Part shown: piece after piece, positions 17,336-26,076 of the stretch | How positions within the stretch are numbered: the stretch's first letter is position 1 | Layout of the letters: each line of letters begins with the position of its first letter | Source of the DNA: Sphingomonas sp. Y57 | GTDB taxonomy: Bacteria > Pseudomonadota > Alphaproteobacteria > Sphingomonadales > Sphingomonadaceae | Assembly (NCBI RefSeq): GCF_001015195.1 | Contig: NZ_LDES01000009.1 | Coordinates: 62,001 to 126,000, forward strand | DNA: 64,000 nt | Direction: 5' to 3' | Translations under genes and position numbers: made by a program | Notes under the pieces: model-generated | What the model was told of the DNA's origin: nothing | Database searches by the model: none | The model's input: the letters and a program-made list of their open reading frames with translations, nothing else

Positions 17336-19297
17336 ATGGACCTTTCTGGCAGCAGCGAAGTGAGCGCGAGCGACGTGGCGACGACGATGGATTCCCCGGC
17401 CAAGGACGCCAAGACGGCGAAGCCCGCGGCCGCGCCCGAAGCGGAGGCGACGGACGCCGCGCCGGCCAAGGCCCGCGTTTCGACCGGGAGCACCGAAATC
17501 CGCCCGCAGCTCTACCCGATCGAGGTCGACCACAGCCGCGACGCGCTGCTCACCGACTTCGGCAAGGAGACGCTGACCGACCGCTACCTCCTGCCCGGCG
17601 AGAGCTATCAGGACCTGTTCGTGCGCGTCGCGTCGGCCTATGCCGATGATCAGCCACACGCCCAGCGTCTCTACGACTATATCTCCAAGCTCTGGTTCAT
17701 GCCGGCCACCCCGGTCCTGTCGAACGGCGGCACCGGCCGCGGCCTGCCGATCAGCTGCTATCTCAACTCGGTCGACGACAGCCTTGAAGGCATCGTCAAC
17801 ACCTGGAACGAGAATGTCTGGCTGGCGTCGCGCGGCGGCGGCATCGGCACTTATTGGGGCTCGGTGCGCGGCATCGGCGAGCCCGTGGGCCTCAACGGCA
17901 AGACCTCGGGCATCATCCCCTTCGTCCGGGTGATGGACTCGCTGACCCTCGCGATCAGCCAGGGTTCGCTGCGTCGCGGCTCGGCGGCCGTCTATCTCGA
18001 CGTCTCTCACCCCGAGATCGAGGAATTCCTCGAGATCCGCAAGCCGTCGGGCGACTTCAACCGCAAGGCACTCAACCTGCACCATGGCGTGCTGCTGACG
18101 GACGCCTTCATGGAAGCGGTCCGCGACGGCGCCGAATGGGAACTGGTCAGCCCCAAGGACGGATCGAAGCGCAGCGCGGTCGATGCGCGCGCTCTGTTCC
18201 AGAAGCTGGTCGAGACCCGCCTCGCCACCGGTGAGCCCTATATCGTGTTCAGCGACACGGTGAACCGGATGATGCCGAAGCATCACCGCGACGTCGGGCT
18301 GAAGGTGTCGACCTCGAACCTCTGCTCGGAGATCACCCTGCCGACCGGGCGGGACCAGCACGGCATGGACCGTACCGCGGTCTGCTGCCTGAGCTCGCTC
18401 AACCTCGAAACCTGGGACGAGTGGAACGGCGACAAGCGCTTCATCGAGGACGTCATGCGCTTCCTCGACAACGTCCTGCAGGACTATATCGACCGCGCGC
18501 CGGACGAGATGGCGCGCGCGAAGTACAGCGCCAGCCGCGAGCGTTCGGTCGGCCTGGGCGTGATGGGCTTCCACAGCTTCCTCCAGGCGCGCGGACTGCC
18601 CTTCGAGGGCGCGATGGCGAAGAGCTGGAACCTGCGCATCTTCAAGCATATCGCCGCCGCCGCGGCCGAGGCCTCGATGCTGCTGGCCAGCGAGCGCGGG
18701 CCGTGCCCCGACGCTGCCGACCTCGGCGTGATGGAGCGGTTCAGCTGCAAGATGGCGATCGCGCCGACCGCGTCGATCTCGATCATCTGCGGCGGCACCA
18801 GCGCCTGCATCGAGCCGATCCCGGCCAACATCTACACCCACAAGACGCTGTCGGGCAGCTTCTCGATCAAGAACCCCTATCTGCAGAAGCTGCTGGCCGA
18901 AAAGTCGAAGGACTCGGACGCGGTGTGGAACTCGATCCTCGAGAAGGGCGGATCGGTCCAGCATCTCGACTTCCTGACCCAGGACGAGAAGGACGTGTAC
19001 AAGACCAGCTTCGAGATCGACCAGCGTTGGCTGATCGAACTCGCCGCGGATCGCACGCCCTATATCGACCAGGCGCAGTCGCTTAACCTGTTCATCCCCG
19101 CCGATGTCGAGAAGTGGGATCTGCTGATGCTCCACTTCCGCGCCTGGGAGCTGGGTATCAAGTCGCTCTATTATCTCCGTTCCAAGTCGGTGCAGCGCGC
19201 CGGCTTCGCGGGCGGGGTGGAAGCTGACAACACCCCCGATCTCAAGCAGATCGAGCTCGAGACCAAGGATTATGACGAGTGCCTCGCCTGCCAGTGA
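17336..19297 (+). CDS. nrdA: Ribonucleoside-diphosphate reductase, class I alpha subunit
   Basis: A 653-residue catalytic subunit that reduces ribonucleotides to deoxyribonucleotides. The active-site cysteines are visible in PISCYLNS, STSNLCSEI (the radical Cys with the conserved Asn and Glu) and the C-terminal ECLACQ shuttle pair. The substrate and radical-transfer region SLYYLRSK is present. The first 45 residues are an Ala/Pro/Lys-rich tail in place of the usual ATP-cone of about 90 residues, so the dATP overall-activity switch appears to be absent. Start 17336 has a strong ribosome-binding site, GGAGGCGG. It is followed by a small membrane protein gene and nrdB. Confidence 0.95.
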   Translation: MDLSGSSEVSASDVATTMDSPAKDAKTAKPAAAPEAEATDAAPAKARVSTGSTEIRPQLYPIEVDHSRDALLTDFGKETLTDRYLLPGESYQDLFVRVASAYADDQPHAQRLYDYISKLWFMPATPVLSNGGTGRGLPISCYLNSVDDSLEGIVNTWNENVWLASRGGGIGTYWGSVRGIGEPVGLNGKTSGIIPFVRVMDSLTLAISQGSLRRGSAAVYLDVSHPEIEEFLEIRKPSGDFNRKALNLHHGVLLTDAFMEAVRDGAEWELVSPKDGSKRSAVDARALFQKLVETRLATGEPYIVFSDTVNRMMPKHHRDVGLKVSTSNLCSEITLPTGRDQHGMDRTAVCCLSSLNLETWDEWNGDKRFIEDVMRFLDNVLQDYIDRAPDEMARAKYSASRERSVGLGVMGFHSFLQARGLPFEGAMAKSWNLRIFKHIAAAAAEASMLLASERGPCPDAADLGVMERFSCKMAIAPTASISIICGGTSACIEPIPANIYTHKTLSGSFSIKNPYLQKLLAEKSKDSDAVWNSILEKGGSVQHLDFLTQDEKDVYKTSFEIDQRWLIELAADRTPYIDQAQSLNLFIPADVEKWDLLMLHFRAWELGIKSLYYLRSKSVQRAGFAGGVEADNTPDLKQIELETKDYDECLACQ

Positions 19298-19324
19298 GCG
19301 GACGGTACTGAACGAAGGTTCGGG

Positions 19325-19360
19325 ACGGCCGCGTGAGACGATCACGCGGCCGTTCTGCTT
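19325..19360 (+). terminator. Terminator after nrdA
   Basis: A perfect 12-bp stem ACGGCCGCGTGA/TCACGCGGCCGT with loop GACGA, followed by TCTGCTTT. It starts 28 bases after the nrdA stop and would separate nrdA from nrdB transcription. Confidence 0.8.
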
Positions 19361-19374
19361 TCCACGCCCCACCC

Positions 19375-19456
19375 GTCGCTCCGGCGGAGGCCGGAGTCTC
19401 GGGAGATGGAACGCATCGCGTCTCTCCGGAGATGCCGGCCTCCGCCGGCATGACGG
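19375..19456 (+). repeat. Family A palindromic intergenic repeat, copy 2
   Basis: Begins GTCGCTCCGGCGGAGGCCGGAG and ends GATGCCGGCCTCCGCCGGCATGACG, with a middle GGGAGATGGAACGCATCGCG that is nearly identical to the middle of the copy at 24578. The arms are complementary. Confidence 0.85.
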
Positions 19457-19706
19457 AAAAGGGAGTTGGCGAAACACCCGCAAACATAGTGATGGTGTGT
19501 GATGTGCAACCAGACATACAAGCTCTTGTGGAAAACCTCGGAAAAACATTTGTCGGGGACTCCGGCTTGGCATAGGATGATCAACACGCTTCGACAGCCG
19601 GGGCTTTCGCTGGCGAAGTGGTTGAATCACGGGACGGAAATCCCGATCTACAGGGTGGAACGATCGGATGTCGCATGCCTCCGAGCCGGTGGGCCGGGAT
19701 TGATCG

Positions 19707-19928
19707 ATGGATCTTTCCATACCCCTGATCGTCGCCATCGCGTCGGCGCTCGTCGGCCTGCTTTGCCTGTGGCTGATGCTGGTCGCGCTGACGCGGCTGC
19801 GCAAGGTCCGGAAGGGTACGGGCGGGTTCACCGACACGCCGGCCGATCTCAAGAGTTTTGCGCTCCGGCAGGGCCTGAGCGCCATCGTCATGTTCGCGCT
19901 TGCCGCGTTCATCGTGTTCTATAGCTGA
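19707..19928 (+). CDS. Small two-helix membrane protein between nrdA and nrdB
   Basis: A 73-residue protein with two hydrophobic helices, about residues 5-27 (PLIVAIASALVGLLCLWLMLVAL) and about 55-71 (LSAIVMFALAAFIVFY), joined by a basic loop LRKVRKGTGG. The stop is 11 bases before nrdB ATG, so the two are almost certainly co-transcribed. The family is not recognised and no link to nucleotide reduction can be shown from the sequence. Confidence 0.7.
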   Translation: MDLSIPLIVAIASALVGLLCLWLMLVALTRLRKVRKGTGGFTDTPADLKSFALRQGLSAIVMFALAAFIVFYS

Positions 19929-19939
19929 AAGGCCGTCCC

Positions 19940-20992
19940 ATGCCTCTTCTCCAGGCCAGCCGCACCTACAAGCCGTTCGAATATCCGTGGGCATTCGAAT
20001 ATTGGAAGCGCCAGCAGCAGCTCCATTGGCTGCCCGAGGAAGTGCCGCTGGGCGAGGACTGCCGCGACTGGGCGCAGAAGCTCACCGACCATGAGCGCAA
20101 CCTGCTGACGCAGATCTTCCGCTTCTTCACCCAGGCCGATGTCGAGGTGCAGGACTGCTACCACGACAAATATGGCCGCGTGTTCAAGCCGACCGAGATC
20201 AAGATGATGCTGACCGCCTTCTCCAACATGGAGACGGTGCACATCGCGGCCTACAGCCACCTGCTCGACACGATCGGCATGCCGGAGACCGAGTACAGCG
20301 CCTTCCTCCAATATAAGGAGATGAAGGACAAGCACGACTATCTGGCGACCTTCGGCGTCGACACCGACGAGGACATCGCCCGCACGCTGGCGATGTTCGG
20401 CGGCTTCACCGAGGGACTCCAGCTCTTCGCCAGCTTCGCGATGCTGATGAACTTCCCGCGCTTCAACAAGATGAAGGGCATGGGCCAGATCGTCACCTGG
20501 TCGATCCGCGACGAGACGCTGCACTGCGAGGGCATCGTCCGCCTGTTCCACGCCTTCGTGAAGGAGCGCGACTGTCTGACCGCGTCGGTCAAGGACGATA
20601 TCCTCGACATGTGCCAGAAGACGGTGCGGATCGAGGACGCCTTCATCGACCTGGTGTTCGAAATGGGCCCGGTCAACGGCATGACGCCGAAGGACATCAA
20701 GAAATATGTCCGCTACATCGCCGACTGGCGGCTCGGCCAGCTCGGCCTCAAGCCGATCTACATGATCGAGGACCATCCGCTGCCCTGGCTGGCGCCGCTG
20801 CTCAACGGCGTCGAGCACGCGAATTTCTTCGAGACGCGCGCGACCGAATATTCGAAGGCCGCGACCAAGGGCCAGTGGAGCGACGTCTGGGACGCCTTCG
20901 ACAACCGCATGAAGGCCAAGAACGCCGCCGCCGCCAATGAGGACAGTGCCGACGGCGGGCTGTTCGGCCATGCCGGGATGGCGGCGGAATAA
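19940..20992 (+). CDS. nrdB: Ribonucleoside-diphosphate reductase, class I beta subunit
   Basis: A 350-residue ferritin-like subunit that carries the metal cofactor and radical for NrdA. The helix with the candidate radical tyrosine reads ETVHIAAYSHLLD, and the metal-ligand helices IRDETLHCEG and FSNMETVH are present. The C-terminus ends in an acidic tail that would dock to NrdA. The N-terminus (YPWAFEYWKRQQQLHWLPEEV) is the standard one. It follows the small membrane protein gene by 11 bases and ends at a strong terminator. Confidence 0.95.
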   Translation: MPLLQASRTYKPFEYPWAFEYWKRQQQLHWLPEEVPLGEDCRDWAQKLTDHERNLLTQIFRFFTQADVEVQDCYHDKYGRVFKPTEIKMMLTAFSNMETVHIAAYSHLLDTIGMPETEYSAFLQYKEMKDKHDYLATFGVDTDEDIARTLAMFGGFTEGLQLFASFAMLMNFPRFNKMKGMGQIVTWSIRDETLHCEGIVRLFHAFVKERDCLTASVKDDILDMCQKTVRIEDAFIDLVFEMGPVNGMTPKDIKKYVRYIADWRLGQLGLKPIYMIEDHPLPWLAPLLNGVEHANFFETRATEYSKAATKGQWSDVWDAFDNRMKAKNAAAANEDSADGGLFGHAGMAAE

Positions 20993-21017
20993 GCCTGCCA
21001 ATCTCAGGGATCTTCAC

Positions 21018-21052
21018 GGCCCGCCGCTCCCAAAAGCGGCGGGCCTTTCCTT
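21018..21052 (+). terminator. Terminator after nrdB
   Basis: A perfect 11-bp stem GGCCCGCCGCT/AGCGGCGGGCC with loop CCCAAA, followed by TTTCCTT. It begins 26 bases after the nrdB stop. Confidence 0.85.
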
Positions 21053-21150
21053 ATGGGAGAACCATCGCCGCCGACCAGGCCGCCTTGACGGCAGAACCCG
21101 CCTCCCGCTTAAGTGGCGATGCCACCGAAGAGTGAACCGAGGAGAAGGGC

Positions 21151-22341
21151 ATGTCAGCATTGGCCATCCCGGACCATGTGCCGCCTGATCTGGTGGTAGA
21201 TCTGGACATCTATGACCTGCCGGGCGCGAGCGAGGATCCCCAGCGCGCCTGGCTAAGCTTCAAGGGTCGCGGGCCGATCGTCTGGTCGCCCCACAATGGC
21301 GGCCATTGGGTGGCGACGGAGGGCGCCGATGTGGCAGCCTTCTTCCGAGACAATCGACGCTTTTCGAGTTCCAGCGTCACCATCCCCAGCGTCCCGGCCG
21401 ACCCGCTGCTGCCGCTTGAGGCGGACCCGCCCGTCCATACCGATTACCGCCGCGCCGTCCTGACCTTCCTTACCCCCGCGCGCATCCGCGGACTGGAGAA
21501 AGAGATACGGGCGTTGACGGGCGAACTGATCGACGCCTTCCTGCCTGACGGAGCATGTGAGTTCATCGGCGACTTTGCGCACCGCCTGCCGCTGATCATC
21601 GTGCTGCGGCTGCTTGATCTCCCCGTGGAGGATCGCGCCTGGCTACATGCGCGCACGGAAATTTTTGCGCGGCACCCCGATCTCGACGCGAAACTCGCGG
21701 CCTATGTCGACGTCCGCGACTATCTTGACGCCCGCATCGCCGATCGCCGCAACGCGCCGGGCGACGACCTCATCAGCCATCTTCTCGCGGCCGAAGTGGC
21801 TGGTCATCCGCTCAACTCCCGGGAATTGTTGTCGACCTGTACCATGGTCACGTTCGCGGGCCTGGATACCGTCGCGGCGATGTTCGGCTTCATAGCGATG
21901 TTCCTCGCCCGGAACCCCGACATGCGGCGCTTCATACTGGACCACCCGCATCGTACGCCCGACGTGGTGCCGGAATTGCTGCGCCGTTACGCGACCAGCA
22001 ACATGGGCAGGGTGCTGGCTGAGGATGTCCGGCATGGCGACGTTCTCATGAAAAGAGGCGATCACATCATGCTGTCGCCCAGCCTCCACAATCTGGATCC
22101 GGCCATCTTCCCCGATCCGGAGAGGATCGATTTCGACCGCCCGCCTCGCCACATCAGCTTTGGCTCTGGCGCGCATACATGTGCAGGCGCACAACTTGCG
22201 CGCCTGGAAGTGCAGATATTCATCGAGGAATGGCTGGCCCGCATCCCCGATTTTGGCATAGCGCCGGGTGCCGAAGTCCCCGCGCGTGCCGGTCCGGTGA
22301 ACACTCTGGATCGCCTGCCGCTCGTCTGGCCAGTGCGATGA
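21151..22341 (+). CDS. Cytochrome P450, P450cam-like class I
   Basis: A 396-residue soluble P450. The I-helix acid/threonine motif is FAGLDTVAAM, the ExxR motif is in PELLRRYATSN, and the heme-ligand loop is FGSGAHTCAGAQLARLE. AGLDT and LLRR resemble CYP101 (P450cam), suggesting a terpenoid-sized substrate. It is a single-gene unit with ribosome-binding site GGAGAAGGG; no ferredoxin or reductase gene is adjacent, so redox partners must come from elsewhere. It is separate from, and not closely similar to, the tandem P450s at 50.6-53.1 kb. Confidence 0.9.
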   Translation: MSALAIPDHVPPDLVVDLDIYDLPGASEDPQRAWLSFKGRGPIVWSPHNGGHWVATEGADVAAFFRDNRRFSSSSVTIPSVPADPLLPLEADPPVHTDYRRAVLTFLTPARIRGLEKEIRALTGELIDAFLPDGACEFIGDFAHRLPLIIVLRLLDLPVEDRAWLHARTEIFARHPDLDAKLAAYVDVRDYLDARIADRRNAPGDDLISHLLAAEVAGHPLNSRELLSTCTMVTFAGLDTVAAMFGFIAMFLARNPDMRRFILDHPHRTPDVVPELLRRYATSNMGRVLAEDVRHGDVLMKRGDHIMLSPSLHNLDPAIFPDPERIDFDRPPRHISFGSGAHTCAGAQLARLEVQIFIEEWLARIPDFGIAPGAEVPARAGPVNTLDRLPLVWPVR

Positions 22342-22403
22342 GGGGCCCCGCGCGCCGGCGACAGGCCAGCGCGCGGGATAAAAGCCAGAGAAGCGGGATG
22401 CGG

Positions 22404-23393
22404 TCAGCCTTCCCAGCGATCCCCGTCACGATCGGCGCGCAACCGCTGCGTCAACCGGTCGAGACGCTGGTGCAGCACCGATTCCTCGTTCGCGGTCAGG
22501 CGGTTGCCGGAGCGGCGCATATTGGCCTCGTCGCGGCGGATGGAGGCCAGTTCGTCACGGGCGCGGCGGGCCTCGCTCTTGCTGATCAGCCCACGGTCGC
22601 GCTGGCGCTCGATGCGCTGCTCGATCCGGGCTGCGCGGGTGTCGACATCCATATTGCGGGCCGCGACGTTAACGGGCCCCTGAGAAACCCAGCGGCCCCG
22701 CGCGTCGTAATAGCCGGTGGTCTGACCGCGGACCCAGCGGCCGTTCGCGTCATAATAGCCGGGCGCGCTGCGCGCTTCCCAATAGCCGACCGGCTCGCCG
22801 CTGCGGCTGCCCGGAATCCAGCGGCCGTTGGCGTCGTAGCTGCCCGAGGTCGGGCCGGCCACCCAGCGGCCGCGCGTGTCGTAATAGCCCGGTGCAGTCG
22901 CCTGCACCCATTGGCCGTCGGCAGCGTAATAGCCGCTGACCCCTATCGGCACCCAGCGCCCGTCCCGGTCGCGATAGCCCGACTGTTGGGAATCACCGGC
23001 GAAGGCGACCCATCGGTTGTTACGGTCGTAATAGCCGTTGGGCGGTCCATCGACCCAGCGATTGTTCCGGTCATAATAACCGCGCGGCGTGCGGTCGCCG
23101 ATGCGGTTGGCGTGCCAGCGGCCGCTTTCGTCATAATAGCCGTAGGCTTCCTCGCACTTGTTGTCCTTGGCGAGCTGGTTGCCGGCAACGCCGCCCGCGA
23201 CGCCGCCGACGATCGTGCCGACCTCCTTGTGGCGGCCGCCATCGATGACCCTGCCAAGGATCGCGCCGATGCCCGCGCCAGCGATGGTGGCAACGGTGCG
23301 GCCCGTATTGTCCTGCTTGCAGACGGTCTCCGCCCCGGCGGCTTGGGCGCCGGCCAATGCCATAACGCCCGCTGCGATCATGAACCTGTGCAT
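22404..23393 (-). CDS. Exported glycine-zipper protein with GYYD-x-x-GRW repeats
   Basis: A 329-residue protein. It has a signal peptide at about 1-21, then a glycine-zipper 2TM segment (TIAGAGIGAILGRVIDGG, then VGTIVGGVAGGVAGNQ) at about 36-73. About nine copies of a short GYYDxxGRW motif follow between residues 84 and 245. The last 80 residues form a charged alpha-helical tail. Glycine-zipper 2TM proteins are usually associated with the outer membrane (17-kDa antigen/SlyB-like). Start ATG 23391-23393 heads the signal peptide. It is divergent from a second glycine-zipper gene. Confidence 0.8.
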   Translation of the reverse strand: MHRFMIAAGVMALAGAQAAGAETVCKQDNTGRTVATIAGAGIGAILGRVIDGGRHKEVGTIVGGVAGGVAGNQLAKDNKCEEAYGYYDESGRWHANRIGDRTPRGYYDRNNRWVDGPPNGYYDRNNRWVAFAGDSQQSGYRDRDGRWVPIGVSGYYAADGQWVQATAPGYYDTRGRWVAGPTSGSYDANGRWIPGSRSGEPVGYWEARSAPGYYDANGRWVRGQTTGYYDARGRWVSQGPVNVAARNMDVDTRAARIEQRIERQRDRGLISKSEARRARDELASIRRDEANMRRSGNRLTANEESVLHQRLDRLTQRLRADRDGDRWEG

Positions 23394-23538
23394 GTCACTC
23401 TCCCGGAACAATCTTCATTCCATGCCGAGAACCATTGGACGGAGAGGCGGTTCCCGCGACGGGGCCGGCGAAATTCGGGATCGGCCCGCTTGACGGCCGA
23501 TCCGGTCGTGACGATGAAGGAACAAAGGAGAAGCGCCG

Positions 23539-23970
23539 ATGCGTTCGTTCGTCCTCGCCGCCCTGATCGCCTCGGGCGCCGCGCTGTCCGCCGGTCCCGC
23601 CATCGCTGTCAACATACCCGCCGCCGATGCCGAGCATGACGATGCGCGCATGATGCGGCTTCCCGACGACTGGCTCGACAAGGACATGGCCGCGGACCCC
23701 GAAGCCGAGAAGGCCGACATGCGGGAGGCCGATGCCGAACGCTGGGAGGATCGCGGCCGGGCCGACGGCGAGGCTGGCGCGCCCGTCGCCGGCGTCGACT
23801 GCTCCAAGCCTAGCGGAACGACCGGGGCGATTCTCGGCGCGGTCGCGGGCGGCCTGCTCGGCAACGTCGTCGATGGCGGAAGGCATCGCGCGCTCGGCAC
23901 CATCGTCGGCGCGGGCGGCGGCGCCCTGCTCGGGCGCGAAGTAGAGCAGCGCTCTGCCAGATGCCGGTGA
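23539..23970 (+). CDS. Exported glycine-zipper 2TM protein
   Basis: A 143-residue protein with a signal peptide (FVLAALIASGAALSAGPAIA), an acidic middle (ADPEAEKADMREADAERWED) and a C-terminal glycine zipper (GAILGAVAGGLLGNVVDGG, then LGTIVGAGGGALLGREV). A ribosome-binding site (AAAGGAG) lies just upstream. It ends in ARCR; the next gene ends in VKCR, with a cysteine at the same distance from the end. Two cysteines suggest a disulfide in the periplasm. Confidence 0.8.
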   Translation: MRSFVLAALIASGAALSAGPAIAVNIPAADAEHDDARMMRLPDDWLDKDMAADPEAEKADMREADAERWEDRGRADGEAGAPVAGVDCSKPSGTTGAILGAVAGGLLGNVVDGGRHRALGTIVGAGGGALLGREVEQRSARCR

Positions 23971-24130
23971 GCACTGCAGTCCCCCCCAAGGGATAGATTC
24001 CGGTCTTCGCGCGTTTTTCTTCTGTCGACCGGCGGTCGGATCGATGAACCGATCGTAGTTTTAGGATCATGCAACCTTGTCGTGCGGCTGTCGTTCTGCC
24101 CCCGTCCCATTTTCGGACGGGAGATATATC

Positions 24131-24565
24131 ATGCGTAAGTTCATTCTCGCCGCGGCGTTGATCGCTTCCGCCGTCCCGACGGTCGCGATGGCCGATCCGC
24201 CGCCCTGGGCGCCAGCGCATGGTCGCCGCGATCATGACTGGCGCGAGAACCGCCGCTACGACTGGAACCGGCCTGATCCGCGCCACGGCAATCGCTATTA
24301 TGCCGACCGCTATTACCGCGACGGGCGCTACTACAAGGAACGCCGGCTCACCCGGAACGACCGCATCTATCGCGGTAATGACGGGCGCTACTATTGCCGC
24401 CGCTCGGACGGCACCACCGGCCTGATCATCGGCGCGGTCGGCGGCGGCCTGCTCGGCAACGCGCTGGACAACGGCCGCTCGTCGACCCTCGGCACGATCA
24501 TCGGCGCCGGCGCCGGTGCGCTGCTCGGCCGCTCGATCGACCGCGGCGACGTTAAGTGCCGCTGA
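24131..24565 (+). CDS. Exported glycine-zipper 2TM protein with RcnB-like basic/aromatic middle
   Basis: A 144-residue protein. The signal peptide is FILAAALIASAVPTVAMA. The middle is rich in Arg, Tyr, Asp and His (GRRDHDWRENRRYDW, RYYADRYYRDGRYYKERR), recalling RcnB-type periplasmic proteins. The C-terminal glycine zipper reads GLIIGAVGGGLLGNALDNG, then LGTIIGAGAGALLGRSI. ATG 24131 follows GGAGATATATC; the in-frame ATG at 24077 precedes the signal peptide by 18 residues and is less likely. It is the third glycine-zipper gene in a row. Confidence 0.8.
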   Translation: MRKFILAAALIASAVPTVAMADPPPWAPAHGRRDHDWRENRRYDWNRPDPRHGNRYYADRYYRDGRYYKERRLTRNDRIYRGNDGRYYCRRSDGTTGLIIGAVGGGLLGNALDNGRSSTLGTIIGAGAGALLGRSIDRGDVKCR

Positions 24566-24577
24566 TCCCCTAAGAGC

Positions 24578-24658
24578 GTCGCCCCGGCGGAGGCCGGGGC
24601 CCCGGGAGATGGAGCGCATCGCGCCTCTCCCGAGATGCCGGCCTCCGCCGGCATGACG
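24578..24658 (+). repeat. Family A palindromic intergenic repeat, copy 3
   Basis: Begins GTCGCCCCGGCGGAGGCCGGGG and ends GATGCCGGCCTCCGCCGGCATGACG. The middle (GGGAGATGGAGCGCATCGCG) matches copy 2 with few changes. It lies directly after the third glycine-zipper gene. Confidence 0.85.
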
Positions 24659-24737
24659 ATAACAGCCAAGTATCAGTGCGTACCGCTTGACCCTGCCCCT
24701 CCGTCGCGCCAATCCGGCGCGACGAGAGGGGATTTTC

Positions 24738-26012
24738 ATGGCAGACAGCGAAGCCAAGCCGTCGACCCGCCGCATCCTGCTGGCGAGCCTGACCGGCACG
24801 TCGGTCGAGTTCTACGATTTCTACATCTTCGCGACCGCGGCCTCGCTGGTGTTCGGCCCGCTCTTCTTCGGTGGCTTCGCGCACCAGACCCAACTCATCT
24901 GGTCCTACACGCTGCTTGGCCTCGCCTTCCTGTCGCGGCCGCTCGGCGCATGGGCCTTCGGCCATTTCGGCGATCGCATCGGCCGCAAGTCAACGCTCGT
25001 CGCGTCCCTGATGGTGATGGGCCTTTCGACCCTGCTGATCGCCTTCCTCCCTTCCTATGAAACCGCCGGCTGGCTCGGTGCCTTCCTGCTCGCGCTGCTG
25101 CGCTTCGGACAGGGTTTCGGACTCGGCGGCGAATGGGGCGGCGCGGCGCTGCTCGCGGTCGAGAACGCCCCGCCGGGCAAGCGCGCCCGCTACGGGATGT
25201 TCCCGCAACTGGGCGCCCCGGTCGGGTTCATCGCGGCAAATGGGCTGTTCATGCTGCTCGGCCTGGCGATGACCCAGCAGCAATTCATGGACTGGGGCTG
25301 GCGCCTGCCCTTCCTCGGCTCGGCGGTGCTTGTCGGCGTCGGCCTGTGGGTGCGGCTCAAGCTCACCGAAACGGCCGCGTTCAAGGCCGCGATGGCCGAC
25401 GCCGAACCCGCCAAGGTGCCGATCGCGGAGCTGTTCCGCGACCATCTCGTCCCGACCATCGCTGGCACCTTCGCGGCGATCGCCTGCTTCGCGACCTATT
25501 ATCTCGCGACCGCCTTCGCGCTCGGCTATGCGACCAACAATCTGGGCATCGCCAAGGAGACCTTCCTCGGCGTCCAGCTCGTCTCGATCCTGTTCATGGC
25601 GGGCGGCATCGTGCTCGCAGGCTGGTGGTCGGACATGAAGACGCCCCGCTACGTCCTGATCGCCGGCTGCATCGGCACGATCGCGACCGGGCTGCTGATG
25701 GGGCCTATGCTGCTGAGCGCCGACCTTAAGGTCATCACCATATGGCTGATGCTCGCGCTGTTCATGATGGGCTTCGTGTACGGGCCGCTCGGTGCCTTCC
25801 TGCCGTCGCTCTTCCCGCCACGCGTGCGCTATACGGGCGCGTCGATGACCTTCAACATCGCCGGCATCCTCGGCGCCGCGCCGGTGCCTGCAGTCGCGCA
25901 ATATCTGACCGACCATGGCGGCCTCGGCTATGTCGGCTATTATCTGAGCGGGTCGGCGATCGTCAGCCTCGTCGCGCTCTGGTGGACTCGACACCACGAC
26001 GCTAGACCTTGA
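24738..26012 (+). CDS. MFS transporter, metabolite:H+ symporter type
   Basis: A 424-residue 12-helix transporter of the MHS (ProP/KgtP/ShiA-like) group. The start resembles that family (GTSVEFYDFYIFATAASLVFGPLFF), the loop 2-3 motif is GHFGDRIGRKSTL, and GLGGEWGGAALLAVENAPPGKRARYG marks the TM4-5 loop. ATG 24738 follows a GAGAGGGG ribosome-binding site; an in-frame ATG at 24687 is rejected because it adds a tail reaching towards the repeat element. The substrate is probably a carboxylate or a compatible solute but cannot be told from the sequence. Confidence 0.85.
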   Translation: MADSEAKPSTRRILLASLTGTSVEFYDFYIFATAASLVFGPLFFGGFAHQTQLIWSYTLLGLAFLSRPLGAWAFGHFGDRIGRKSTLVASLMVMGLSTLLIAFLPSYETAGWLGAFLLALLRFGQGFGLGGEWGGAALLAVENAPPGKRARYGMFPQLGAPVGFIAANGLFMLLGLAMTQQQFMDWGWRLPFLGSAVLVGVGLWVRLKLTETAAFKAAMADAEPAKVPIAELFRDHLVPTIAGTFAAIACFATYYLATAFALGYATNNLGIAKETFLGVQLVSILFMAGGIVLAGWWSDMKTPRYVLIAGCIGTIATGLLMGPMLLSADLKVITIWLMLALFMMGFVYGPLGAFLPSLFPPRVRYTGASMTFNIAGILGAAPVPAVAQYLTDHGGLGYVGYYLSGSAIVSLVALWWTRHHDARP

Positions 26013-26076
26013 TTCACGCCATCGGCGGAAGCGCAAAGCGCTTCCACCTCAAACGATCAGGCTCTAAGACACACTG

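Larger units (their letters stand above)
19298..19706. other. Intergenic region between nrdA and the small membrane protein gene (409 bases)
   Basis: No gene is seen. It holds a strong terminator hairpin right after nrdA (19325-19353), a family A palindromic repeat (19375-19456) and about 250 bases with lower GC that probably contain the promoter of the downstream small gene and nrdB. The nrdA/nrdB pair is therefore probably not a single simple transcript. Confidence 0.65.

Noticed and set aside
17150-19912. 920-residue open frame on the minus strand opposite nrdA
   Set aside because: It is the reverse shadow of nrdA and the following spacer. Alphaproteobacterial codon bias opens such frames; the amino-acid composition shows no domain and the frame crosses several strong features.
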